Positions 1 to 8,611 of a stretch of DNA of 64,000 nucleotides are shown here, piece by piece. The first letter of the stretch is position 1. The number at the start of each line of letters is the position of its first letter. The notes under the pieces were generated by a model. The model was not told where the DNA came from and ran no database searches. It saw nothing but the letters and a program-made list of their open reading frames with translations. The stretch is taken from the NCBI RefSeq assembly GCF_008274625.1, contig NZ_VTRU01000001.1, positions 1,674,001-1,738,000 on the forward strand. Direction: 5' to 3'. A program made the translations under genes and the position numbers. The stretch comes from Chryseobacterium panacisoli (GTDB lineage Bacteria > Bacteroidota > Bacteroidia > Flavobacteriales > Weeksellaceae).

Positions 1-13
1 ATTCGACAACACA

Positions 14-1282
14 TCATTTCAGATTTACAATTTCCTGAAAGAAACCTTTATCATGAGTGAGATAAGCACTCTGTTCAGAATAATAAGGGAATTTTTTTGC
101 TATTCTTTCATACATGATATCAACTTCATTTGTATTCAACATCTTCCACCATCCAATAAAAATATGTTCAAAGTTCTGTGATGGCTGTATTCCTTTTTTC
201 CCATCTTTAATATCACTTCGGAAACTACTGTTATTACCATCTATATAATTATTGAAAGTGTAAACATTATTTTTGGAATTATAAACTGCAATATTGGTGA
301 TCAGTTGATTTGAAAGCAATACGGTTAATTTTTCCAAATAGCTGTATTTTGATTTATCATCTTGAAAATTAAGTTTCAACAGATGCAGATAGGCAGACAT
401 TCTTGAAAAATGAGAGGCATCCCAATTGACATTTTGACTTTTTTCCAGAGCCACATCCTTAAAATCCGGGTGATCACGCCATATATTGGACTGCAGATAC
501 CACGATGTATTATCTTTAAAACTAACTTCTTTTTTCAATACCTGATAGAATCTATCTTTAATAGAGACTAAATCAGGTGTTATGGTTCGCTTAGCATCTT
601 TCTCAATGAGTAAAAGACTTACGCCTGTCCCCATAACGTAGAGTTCAAAATCAGTAATCGCTCTGTAGTAACTTAAATTACCATTAAAATTCCCACTTAA
701 GATATAATCAATTCTTTGTTTGGCACCATAGAATTTTTTTGATTCTGCCTCCCAAATGTTTGCAGGATTATTGTTCCAATAATATAATACTTCATTTTTT
801 ATGAAATTATACATTTTGGTGTTTTCGGCATTGTCTTTAATGCCATTTCTTCTTAAATATTCTGAAACAGTAAAGTAAAAAGTTCTTTTAGCCAAGTCAT
901 CTGCCTGATTATTCTTTTTTACAATTACTAAAGCATTATAAGTAAACAGTTTTCGCAGCTTATTTATTAATTCCTGATTTTGGGTATCATAAGCATATTG
1001 TATAGGAATATACAAAAGTGCCGAGCTATCATAGACAGAGCTGTACCATTTGGACAGCTGAGTCTCTGAGCTGAAAACATCAGTATAAAAATCCAAAAGC
1101 TTGGACATTTCTTTAGTACTTAAGCTTTTGTTCGTAAATATGGGGTTATCTGATGTAAATGTTATTTTATTTTCTGCTTGCACTCCATTATTAAAAATGG
1201 GCATAGCCAAACAGAAAGAACCACTATAAAACAGATAGGTAAATAGTAGTGTAACTTTAAAAATTACTGTTGTTCTTTTCAT
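14..1282 (-). CDS. Secreted protein of unknown function, last gene of polysaccharide cluster
   Basis: A 422-residue protein with an N-terminal signal peptide (basic KR, then a hydrophobic stretch to about residue 27), so probably periplasmic or surface exposed. I do not recognise the family. The rest looks mostly helical and rich in aromatic residues; a WDASHFSRMSAYLHLL stretch near residue 285 and an HIFIGWWKML stretch near residue 370 resemble helices of alpha/alpha-toroid carbohydrate enzymes, but this is only an impression. It starts 19 bases after the stop of the upstream amidotransferase gene on the same strand, so it is read as part of the capsule operon. A role in processing or retaining the polysaccharide is inferred from place and export signal only. 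Confidence 0.7.
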   Translation of the reverse strand: MKRTTVIFKVTLLFTYLFYSGSFCLAMPIFNNGVQAENKITFTSDNPIFTNKSLSTKEMSKLLDFYTDVFSSETQLSKWYSSVYDSSALLYIPIQYAYDTQNQELINKLRKLFTYNALVIVKKNNQADDLAKRTFYFTVSEYLRRNGIKDNAENTKMYNFIKNEVLYYWNNNPANIWEAESKKFYGAKQRIDYILSGNFNGNLSYYRAITDFELYVMGTGVSLLLIEKDAKRTITPDLVSIKDRFYQVLKKEVSFKDNTSWYLQSNIWRDHPDFKDVALEKSQNVNWDASHFSRMSAYLHLLKLNFQDDKSKYSYLEKLTVLLSNQLITNIAVYNSKNNVYTFNNYIDGNNSSFRSDIKDGKKGIQPSQNFEHIFIGWWKMLNTNEVDIMYERIAKKFPYYSEQSAYLTHDKGFFQEIVNLK

Positions 1283-1301
1283 TTACGAACAAAAATTTAA
1301 A

Positions 1302-3134
1302 TTATTTTTCAGTATATAATTTTGGAATTTGATTCACGATCTTAATTACTCTTTCAAAATCGAGTCCCAAAGTATCCAGATACCATCTGATATTCTGATA
1401 GCGTGGAGTATTTTCTATTTCAACAAGTTTTAAAGCTCTTTCTCTGGTCATTTGCCCCTCTCTGATCTGATTACTTCTGAACGTATCATGCTCTGTAAAA
1501 CCGGCTACAGTATAATATACATAATTGTAAAAAGCCGCTGTTCCATCCCCAATTCTCCAGGTAGTTGTAGTGTCTATTGCCTTTTCCCAATTATAATCAT
1601 TTAAAAGAGTATTATCCACCTGTTCTTCATCCCATCTCCAATAATCAAAAATATGGTAGTAATCCTGCTTTTCGGTGAAACTACGATAATACTCTCCTGA
1701 CAGAGTATCCCAGAGTGAGCTATTGAAGTACCCAGGGCTCTGCATCATCGCTCTGAATCTTTTTGAATGGTATCTCATCTGTTTCATTGCACCATGACTA
1801 TACACCCTTTTTTCTTCAAAATCGGGTTCAATATCTAAAAACCCTGTTTTAAAGTGAGTAACTTCTAATGGATTTACTCCCCACAGGTTAAGATTGATCC
1901 CTGTTTGCTTTTTGATATCTTCTACATATCTGAAGAAGTGTTTATCTCCTGCTGTGAGCATTGCCATCATTCCTAAATGTGGAGCTTTAAGCCACGCTTC
2001 AAGGTTCATTCTTATATTCTTTCTTTTCAATGAAATATCTGCAGCCACAATAATGTTTTCTACTCCGAGATCTGCACACATACGGCTGATATTTCTTCGG
2101 CCAAGGTCTGTTACCATTCCCCAATCATAAGTATAGGTAACTGGTTTCATTTCCAGCTCTTTTACAATAAGGTGTAACCCGTAACAGCTATCCCTACCTC
2201 CTGAAAAAGGAACAATACAATCCAGTTCATTACCTTTTCTTCTGTAAGGTTCTACCAGCTTAAATAATTCTTCCTTTGGTTTCGGGTTATTTCTTGGTTT
2301 ATAGCTTTTACAATAATTACATACACCTGCTTCATCAAATTTTATGAAAGGCATTGTCTCCGGCAGAATACATTTGGTACATCTTTTGATGTCAAGTTTT
2401 TTATATTCAAGTAGATTTTCTTCAATAGTATTAAATTTAAATTCAGGGATCAAGTCTTCTACTCTGCTATTTTCATCTATAACTATAAGATTTTTCTGGG
2501 AAATAGGAATATCCAAAATCAAAGACTCTTCTTTGATCTGAGTAATATTCTCGCATCCAATAATTCTAAGTCCATAGCTTTCTGATGCAAAATAAGTTTT
2601 GTCCTCGTTATATCCTACATATAAACTGCCATTATTAGAAAAAAGAAGCAATTTCCCTTTTTCCGGCAGAGCAAGAGCACAAGCAATAACTCCCTGACAT
2701 AAAGAAAATATCTTTTTAGGAAGATCTTCTATTTTATTGTCATTATTAGTAAGAAATTCTTCTGCAATGGCAACAATAGCTTCAGAATCAATTTTTAATT
2801 GTCTGCTTACTGATAACTTGCTCCAGACTTCTTCTTCGTTTACAATAATACCATTGTGTATGGCGCATATATTTCCTCTGATTACTGGCTGGTTATCTCC
2901 CAGTCCGTTTGTGATCAACCTACTATGTCCTAATACAATATTATTATTATATGGTTTTACCTTTTTCAGTAATTTTTCAATGCTATAATCAGCTCTGTTT
3001 ACTTTATATTGGTTATTTTGATAATAAATCAAACCACTGGAATCTACTCCTCTTTGTTCGGAATGTTTTACCAGAGTCTGAAACTTCTGTTTATTAATGC
3101 TGGTGTTCGATACGACACCAAAAATTCCACACAT
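1302..3134 (-). CDS. Class II glutaminase fused to N-acetyl sugar amidotransferase (WbpG/PseA-like)
   Basis: A 610-residue two-domain enzyme. Residues 1-240 form an Ntn-type glutamine amidotransferase: catalytic Cys2 in MCGIFG, the HSR at 70-72 and HNG at 93-95. Residues 250-600 match the N-acetyl sugar amidotransferase family (WbpG, PseA, WbuX): zinc-type CTKC (252-255) and CNYC (272-275) pairs followed by the ATP pyrophosphatase loop SGGRDS (311-316). Known WbpG-type enzymes receive ammonia from separate HisH/HisF-like partners; none is present here, so the fused domain presumably supplies it. Expected role: ATP-dependent conversion of a carboxyl or acetamido group of a nucleotide sugar (or lipid-linked sugar) to an amide or acetamidino group. 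The Met at position 1 must be the start because Cys2 is the nucleophile after Met removal. Confidence 0.87.
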   Translation of the reverse strand: MCGIFGVVSNTSINKQKFQTLVKHSEQRGVDSSGLIYYQNNQYKVNRADYSIEKLLKKVKPYNNNIVLGHSRLITNGLGDNQPVIRGNICAIHNGIIVNEEEVWSKLSVSRQLKIDSEAIVAIAEEFLTNNDNKIEDLPKKIFSLCQGVIACALALPEKGKLLLFSNNGSLYVGYNEDKTYFASESYGLRIIGCENITQIKEESLILDIPISQKNLIVIDENSRVEDLIPEFKFNTIEENLLEYKKLDIKRCTKCILPETMPFIKFDEAGVCNYCKSYKPRNNPKPKEELFKLVEPYRRKGNELDCIVPFSGGRDSCYGLHLIVKELEMKPVTYTYDWGMVTDLGRRNISRMCADLGVENIIVAADISLKRKNIRMNLEAWLKAPHLGMMAMLTAGDKHFFRYVEDIKKQTGINLNLWGVNPLEVTHFKTGFLDIEPDFEEKRVYSHGAMKQMRYHSKRFRAMMQSPGYFNSSLWDTLSGEYYRSFTEKQDYYHIFDYWRWDEEQVDNTLLNDYNWEKAIDTTTTWRIGDGTAAFYNYVYYTVAGFTEHDTFRSNQIREGQMTRERALKLVEIENTPRYQNIRWYLDTLGLDFERVIKIVNQIPKLYTEK

Positions 3135-3243
3135 TTGTTTTTTTCTTTTTTAAATTAAATAATATTTATAGGAACTTATATAAGTATAATCAAGTTTTAT
3201 AAAATTAATATTATACATTATCTAAAGTATTTCACGTGAATTT

Positions 3244-4428
3244 TTAATTAGCTATTCCAATTTTGTATCTCTTCTCAGATATAAAAAACATAATCCATAT
3301 AATACTACACCTCCAGGAATCAAAAGAGTTACTTTTATTGTCTTCCAGATAAAATAATAAAACAATAATAAATAAAATCAGCATATCCTTATTGTTTTTG
3401 GAAATAGAATAATTTCTGAGAAAGAATAATATATATGCCGATAGATATAATAACCCTCCTAGTATTCCCAATTCCATCATTGATTCAACAAACAAATTGT
3501 GCGGATAGTTACTCACATCAGCACCATCAAGTATAAATCCTGAACTTCCAATTCCTAATCCAAAAAAAGGATGATTCAACACTGATTCCAATCCTATTTC
3601 AAGAAAGTTCCCTCTCACTGACAAGCTCGCATCATCATTACCCACTTTAAATATATTAAAGCGTTCAAAATCTACATTTTGAAATGCAAAAGTATAAATA
3701 TTATCTCCAAAAATAAGTATGGTAAAAAATAATGCTCCTATTGCAAACCCTGTTTTATAATTTATTTTATAATTTTTAAGATTCAAAGTGAAGAAAACAA
3801 TTAAGGATAGTACTAAATTGATGATAGGCCCTCTTCCTCCAAGTTGAAATAATAAAAATAATATTGATAATCTGTAAACCGCAACATACCAAGTTAACTT
3901 ACTTGCCAGAGAAAAAATAAAACATGCACACAGCATGATTCCAATAACTAAATATGTAGGAACTTTATCTACTAATAATTCAGAATCATGGAATATAATA
4001 AACATATTATTAAAATACAGATAAAACAATCCTACAATCATTAATCCACCAATAAGATACATTAATAATTTCAATTCGGAAAAAATAGATTTTTTAAATA
4101 CAACAATCGGATAAACGACCGTAAACATATTTAAAATAATAGCAAGGGTTTTGGACTGAGCATACTCAGTAGATATTGAATACAGATTTGAAACAATAAA
4201 GATCAGACTGAATACAGTAATTAAAATGACAATTAGTCGGTCTTGTTTTTTGAGCGGAACAATTTCACGTATTTCAATAAGTATTAATGCCGTACAAACC
4301 AAAAGAGATAATAATGTCAAGTCTATTGGAATAGGTAACCACTTCAGAGACCCTGAGAAAACAAAAATAAAATAAATAAATACTTTAAAAAATACAAGTT
4401 TGTCGGTAAATAAAGACATATTTCTCAA
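3244..4428 (-). CDS. O-antigen/capsule polymerase, Wzy-like
   Basis: A 394-residue integral membrane protein with about ten hydrophobic segments. The large loop near residues 285-325 carries HPFFGLGIGSSGF and, about 15 residues on, YPHN, a pattern typical of the O-antigen ligase/polymerase (Wzy_C) family in which this periplasmic loop acts on lipid-linked repeats. With the flippase (7328-8611) and the Wza/Wzc pair it completes a Wzx/Wzy-dependent assembly line, so polymerase is more likely than ligase. The sequence is strikingly A/T-rich, as is common for wzy. Met4 (MSLFTDK) is an alternative start. A 10-bp perfect palindrome, TTCACGTGAA, lies just after the stop at 3231-3240. Confidence 0.8.
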   Translation of the reverse strand: MRNMSLFTDKLVFFKVFIYFIFVFSGSLKWLPIPIDLTLLSLLVCTALILIEIREIVPLKKQDRLIVILITVFSLIFIVSNLYSISTEYAQSKTLAIILNMFTVVYPIVVFKKSIFSELKLLMYLIGGLMIVGLFYLYFNNMFIIFHDSELLVDKVPTYLVIGIMLCACFIFSLASKLTWYVAVYRLSILFLLFQLGGRGPIINLVLSLIVFFTLNLKNYKINYKTGFAIGALFFTILIFGDNIYTFAFQNVDFERFNIFKVGNDDASLSVRGNFLEIGLESVLNHPFFGLGIGSSGFILDGADVSNYPHNLFVESMMELGILGGLLYLSAYILFFLRNYSISKNNKDMLILFIIVLLFYLEDNKSNSFDSWRCSIIWIMFFISEKRYKIGIAN

Positions 4429-4525
4429 TTAGAATTGGTTTTTATCAAAATTAAGGCAGTTTTTCATGTATTACAATCAATTATGATATGGTATGAAATC
4501 TTTGTTCTATTATCATTGTAAGTTC

Positions 4526-5857
4526 CTACTGTTTCGCATTATATTTTGAAATAAATCTTATATACACTTCCTTATACCATTTTGGGTCTCTGAAAATTCT
4601 ATCATTATGCCAGAGTATGATGAAATCACCTTCAACTCTTTTTGTTATTTTGAGAAGATTTTCCAATACCTCAAAAGCTTTATTCGTAGAATATTTCTGA
4701 TAGTGTCTCAACGTAGCATCCATAACGATCAGAGGCTTCTCTAGAATATTATAAGGTTGGTCTTTCTCAAAATTGTACGGGTAAAATTCGTGTGCCGTAC
4801 CACATTTAAATCCTTCATGTTCTGCAAACCCCATAGTATAATCGACCTTTATACCACATTTTTCAAGATTTTCAAAAGTTACTCTCCGGTCAAATCTGAG
4901 ATAATGCTGCCTTGCAAATATAATATCTCTTCCCGAGGTATTTCTAAGTCTATCTATTTCGTCGTTCATAATCGTAATATCTCTGAACGTATTAAAGCCG
5001 GGATGAATACCTAAGAGCATATCTGCATCTACAATTTTGGACATCAACTTTAAAACATTATTGTCTATAGTTTGTCCCTTATCAAATTGAGATGGCTTTG
5101 CAGTCATAAAGAAAAAAACCGATTTTAAGTCATATTTTTTTGAATCTTTATACAATTGCTCTACTCCTTTAAGATACTGATCTTCTTTTTTAGAAACAAT
5201 AGTTTTTAACATATTCAGTATTGAACTGCATATTTGTAAAGGCCTTTTTTCTCTAATAGCTTCTCCAACCAAAGTCTTAACTGATGTAAAAAAGCCATCA
5301 AATCTATAAAGGTCATCTATATCATGAGTAGGAATAATGATTGTTGACCTTACTGACGGGGCAAAACTTTGTACTTCATTTTTAAGAATCTTCCTGAGCA
5401 GAAGTGCATATTCGTCAACAACAGGTATATTAATCAGATTATATTTATAGACTAAACTGTCTTTGTATCTAAATCTGTCAAATTCATCTCGTATTTCAGA
5501 AATCCATTCATCATAACAGGATAATAATATGAAAGATAAAGTAATAATATCATAATTGACTTGAATATATCCATTGTTATATTCATACAGATCATTTACA
5601 TCTTCATCAACAACCGGAATATTATAATAATTATCATAGGAAGGTATATGTTTCATATGAGCCTTACCATCTATCAAATTAACCAATTTATCCTGCGAAC
5701 ATAACTTAAATTTAATTTTTATTCCTTCAACCCGAATAGTTACATTATCTTCAGATAAAGATTCTAAAGCTGGAGAAACGACATAACCAAATGCAATTTT
5801 CAGCAAAAACTTAATTGTATATAATATTGCATTTTCTGTTCTCAAACTTTTTAACAT
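4526..5857 (-). CDS. Polysaccharide deacetylase-like protein (DUF7033 type)
   Basis: A 443-residue protein without signal peptide. The C-terminal two thirds look like the NodB/CE4 barrel: TIIIPTHDIDD near residue 170 corresponds to the metal-site Asp-Asp region, GIHPGFN near 285 to the His-containing motif, RQHYLRF near 320 and LWHNDR near 420 to later barrel motifs. The N-terminal part resembles the DUF7033 module often placed before such deacetylases in surface-polysaccharide clusters. Expected role: removal of an N- or O-acyl group from a sugar of the repeat unit, on the cytoplasmic side. Whether all metal ligands are intact cannot be judged by eye. It precedes wzy in the operon with a 97-base gap. 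Confidence 0.65.
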   Translation of the reverse strand: MLKSLRTENAILYTIKFLLKIAFGYVVSPALESLSEDNVTIRVEGIKIKFKLCSQDKLVNLIDGKAHMKHIPSYDNYYNIPVVDEDVNDLYEYNNGYIQVNYDIITLSFILLSCYDEWISEIRDEFDRFRYKDSLVYKYNLINIPVVDEYALLLRKILKNEVQSFAPSVRSTIIIPTHDIDDLYRFDGFFTSVKTLVGEAIREKRPLQICSSILNMLKTIVSKKEDQYLKGVEQLYKDSKKYDLKSVFFFMTAKPSQFDKGQTIDNNVLKLMSKIVDADMLLGIHPGFNTFRDITIMNDEIDRLRNTSGRDIIFARQHYLRFDRRVTFENLEKCGIKVDYTMGFAEHEGFKCGTAHEFYPYNFEKDQPYNILEKPLIVMDATLRHYQKYSTNKAFEVLENLLKITKRVEGDFIILWHNDRIFRDPKWYKEVYIRFISKYNAKQ

Positions 5858-5884
5858 TACTCTAAACTATAATAAGCTGGTTAA

Positions 5885-6853
5885 TTACACATTACGTCCC
5901 GAAAGAAACAAAAATAATTTTAATAATGAAGAATTTGTTTTAGACACTTCAAAATAGGCTTTTTGTTCTGTACCATACAATCTAAATGCGCTTTCTACAT
6001 TTTTTATCATACTTCCTTCAAAATCATAGGATTTGGTTTTATCACCCAAAAATTTGATAGATTCAAAAACTAAGCATGAAAATGAATTTGACTGTCGGAA
6101 TTCTGGATTAATTGCCGAAATTAAATGATAAGCTGAATTCCTATCCCATATCAAGAAAAGTGAAGTATGCTTGTTGCCTTCCTCATCATAAGCACTCATA
6201 ATACACCCCATGTTTCTTTCCTTACTGGCTTTATATATTGAATAAAATAATTCTTCGCTATATGATATTTCCTGCCCAAGCTGCTTCAAGCATTTTTTAT
6301 GGAATTGATAAAATTCTTTATAATCTTCATCCAGTTTTACTGATATTTTCCCTTTTGCATCTTTAATACTTTTTCTTTTATCATATGAGAACGATGCCAA
6401 TACTTTATCAGAATCGGATATATCCGGTATTACATAAGTATATTTAGTTGTACACTGAAAGCCAGCCCAATAAAAAGGTAACCAATTGGTAATAGAATAA
6501 TGAAAATGCTGGATAAAATAATCAAACTGGGGTAATTTTTGAATTAAATCTTCCATTACCTTTATCTCATTACTTATTTTACTACTTTTCTTTGAAGCAT
6601 CTTTGCTATTTCTGATCCATGGTCCTAAAGTCTGAGTTTGATGCGGGAGAGTAAGGATATTAAATTTCTTTTTAACTTTCTTTTTGTAGTAAGGTAATGA
6701 GCCAATAATAGTATCTCCTTTTTCAGATAATATGACATCCCAATTATTTTCTCCGCATACAGCATCTAGCCACCAATATTTTGAAAACAAGGGAATTGAC
6801 TCTTCATTATCACATAATTCAATATATTTTCTTTTATTTTCTCCTAACATCAC
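5885..6853 (-). CDS. FemAB-like / BioF2-like acyltransferase
   Basis: A 322-residue soluble protein of the GNAT-related FemAB/BioF2-like fold. Supporting features are the central block with PFYWAGFQCTTKYTYVIPD, the SYDKRKSIKDA segment and the C-terminal YDFEGSMIKNVESAFRLYG, a signature seen in these transferases, where the chain packs against the acyl donor site. FemAB proteins transfer aminoacyl groups from aminoacyl-tRNA; members in capsule clusters are thought to attach amino-acid or acyl groups to sugars. It follows the small GNAT gene with a 7-base gap, so both may act on the same sugar. The start has two Met codons; the second (6850) is equally possible. Confidence 0.68.
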   Translation of the reverse strand: MMLGENKRKYIELCDNEESIPLFSKYWWLDAVCGENNWDVILSEKGDTIIGSLPYYKKKVKKKFNILTLPHQTQTLGPWIRNSKDASKKSSKISNEIKVMEDLIQKLPQFDYFIQHFHYSITNWLPFYWAGFQCTTKYTYVIPDISDSDKVLASFSYDKRKSIKDAKGKISVKLDEDYKEFYQFHKKCLKQLGQEISYSEELFYSIYKASKERNMGCIMSAYDEEGNKHTSLFLIWDRNSAYHLISAINPEFRQSNSFSCLVFESIKFLGDKTKSYDFEGSMIKNVESAFRLYGTEQKAYFEVSKTNSSLLKLFLFLSGRNV

Positions 6854-6860
6854 TAATAAT

Positions 6861-7325
6861 TTATTTTTTTAAAATCATGGATATTTCATCTTCATTCTCA
6901 GATTCTATGACAAAGCCAAATGACTTATATAGTGAAATTGCTCCCGTATTATCAGAAACTACGTTTAAACTTATAATTTTAAAAAAAATTCCAAGCTCAG
7001 AAATACTGTCTGATAATATTTTTTTTGCAAATCCTTTTCCCAAATAATTATCTTCTACTGCAATTCCTTTTAAATGGATTTCATTGTTATCTCTTGCTAT
7101 GTAAAGAGCATATGCAATACATACATCATCTTTTATTATGGTATACAAAGACCTGTTTTTGTGTGTGTATAAGTATAATTTAGTAAGATTATCAATTTGT
7201 CCAAATTTTCTGTTATGCAAATTAATAATATTTATGATATCCTCTTTATCATTTTTTTTATAGGCCAGCTTCCTAACAGTTCTAAAAGATCTGATAACGG
7301 CTAATACACTTAATAATTTTTGCAT
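6861..7325 (-). CDS. GNAT family N-acetyltransferase
   Basis: A 154-residue GNAT domain. The core motif A is visible as LKGIAVEDNYLGKGFAKKIL (about residues 84-103), with the acetyl-CoA pyrophosphate-binding stretch reduced to YLGKGFA, followed by SLNVVSDNTGAISLYKSFGF, the usual motif B in which Asn and Tyr contact CoA. It sits between the flippase (2-base gap) and the FemAB-like transferase (7-base gap), so it is probably a sugar-modifying acetyltransferase such as one acting on an amino sugar, but the substrate is not predictable. Confidence 0.8.
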   Translation of the reverse strand: MQKLLSVLAVIRSFRTVRKLAYKKNDKEDIINIINLHNRKFGQIDNLTKLYLYTHKNRSLYTIIKDDVCIAYALYIARDNNEIHLKGIAVEDNYLGKGFAKKILSDSISELGIFFKIISLNVVSDNTGAISLYKSFGFVIESENEDEISMILKK

Positions 7326-7327
7326 AT

Positions 7328-8611
7328 TTATTTACCTTTAGAAAAATGATACGACAATAAGATATTAATTAAATACATGATGGAATATCCCAGTGAAAAG
7401 ATAATTAAAGTTGTTTTTATATCAAAAAATAATGACCCTAAAACAACGATAGTTATATTTAAAACAAATAAAAAAATCTGCCATAAGAAATCTACTCTTT
7501 GTTTTTCTGTAATCAAAAAGACAACAGAAAGAGGATTAGATATAAACTGAAAGAAGTACATTGGGGTCATATATCTGGCATAGTATCCTGCAGTAATCCA
7601 TTTTTCGCCAAAAATAATTCTGAAAATATCCGGAGCAAAAATAAAAAACAAAATAAAAGGAACGATACTCAGTTTTAAAAGTGTTTTAAGAGTTGCAGTA
7701 TATATTGTATGGCAATTCCCATTACTGATATAATGCCTGGCCGCTTCTTCTCTGAAAACATTTCCGATTGATCCAGCCATTAGGCTGAGAGGTGCTGTAG
7801 CAATTCTATTAGCAAATCCATAAAATCCGAGTATAGAATTTCCAAAGTAATAATTAATTATCAAGCCAGGAGCTTCATAAGCTGAAGTATTAAAAAAATG
7901 AGCAGCTACTAAAAATTTTGGAAAATTAATATATCTTTTTGCAACATATGAAAGTCTTTTCTTAGAAATCCGGAATGTAGATATATCCCTCCAATTGGCA
8001 CTCTTTCCATATAAAAACAATGCTGTCAATTGTCCTAAAATCCTTCCTAATATAAGTCCCTGAGGCCATTTAAAAATCCCAAGCAAAATACTAACTCCAG
8101 ATGTTACAATACTTTCAGAGATTTTATTAAATGATATCTTCTTATACTGTCTTTTTCTATTAAACCAGTAAAGAAGTGAGCTTAAATTTGCATTAATGAA
8201 TACTAACAAAGGCACAAGAAATAAGACAGAAGAAGCATGCGAAAGATTAAATGTCTTTTGGAGAAAGGAATTAAAAATAACAATTATTGGTAATAAAAAA
8301 ATACAGAAAACAGCTGAGATTATAGCAACCAGATATAAAATTTGTTTAGCCCAAATAGAATTTTTCGGCAATAGAATAGCAAGTTCATATCTACCTGTTG
8401 CAAATACTGTAAGTACATTAACAATGCTTAAAAGTATAGTATAATCACCAAAACTTTCAGGATCATAAACTCTTGAAAGTATTGGGGTTATAAGCAATAG
8501 AATTAATTGAGCAAAAGCTGTCCCCGACAATAATGTCAGAATATTCTTAAAATACTCAGATTTAGAAGCTATTGTCTTGTCGATTAAACTATTGATAAAT
8601 TTTTTGATCAT
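7328..8611 (-). CDS. Lipid-linked oligosaccharide flippase, Wzx-like
   Basis: A 427-residue multi-spanning membrane protein of the polysaccharide-transporter branch of the MATE/MOP superfamily. It begins with a short cytoplasmic helix and the typical SGTAFAQLILLLITPILSR segment of Wzx proteins (residues 29-47) and continues with about twelve hydrophobic helices. Expected role: moving undecaprenyl-pyrophosphate-linked repeat units across the inner membrane for Wzy to polymerise. Its start overlaps the end of the Gfo/Idh gene by 4 bases, which implies translational coupling. Confidence 0.87.
   Translation of the reverse strand: MIKKFINSLIDKTIASKSEYFKNILTLLSGTAFAQLILLLITPILSRVYDPESFGDYTILLSIVNVLTVFATGRYELAILLPKNSIWAKQILYLVAIISAVFCIFLLPIIVIFNSFLQKTFNLSHASSVLFLVPLLVFINANLSSLLYWFNRKRQYKKISFNKISESIVTSGVSILLGIFKWPQGLILGRILGQLTALFLYGKSANWRDISTFRISKKRLSYVAKRYINFPKFLVAAHFFNTSAYEAPGLIINYYFGNSILGFYGFANRIATAPLSLMAGSIGNVFREEAARHYISNGNCHTIYTATLKTLLKLSIVPFILFFIFAPDIFRIIFGEKWITAGYYARYMTPMYFFQFISNPLSVVFLITEKQRVDFLWQIFLFVLNITIVVLGSLFFDIKTTLIIFSLGYSIMYLINILLSYHFSKGK

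Noticed and set aside
1-13. Bases before the first gene's stop
   Set aside because: Too short to assign; the cluster probably continues to the left of the window.
3231-3240. TTCACGTGAA palindrome after wzy
   Set aside because: A single 10-bp palindrome in A/T-rich DNA next to a gene end; possible by chance and without a second copy.
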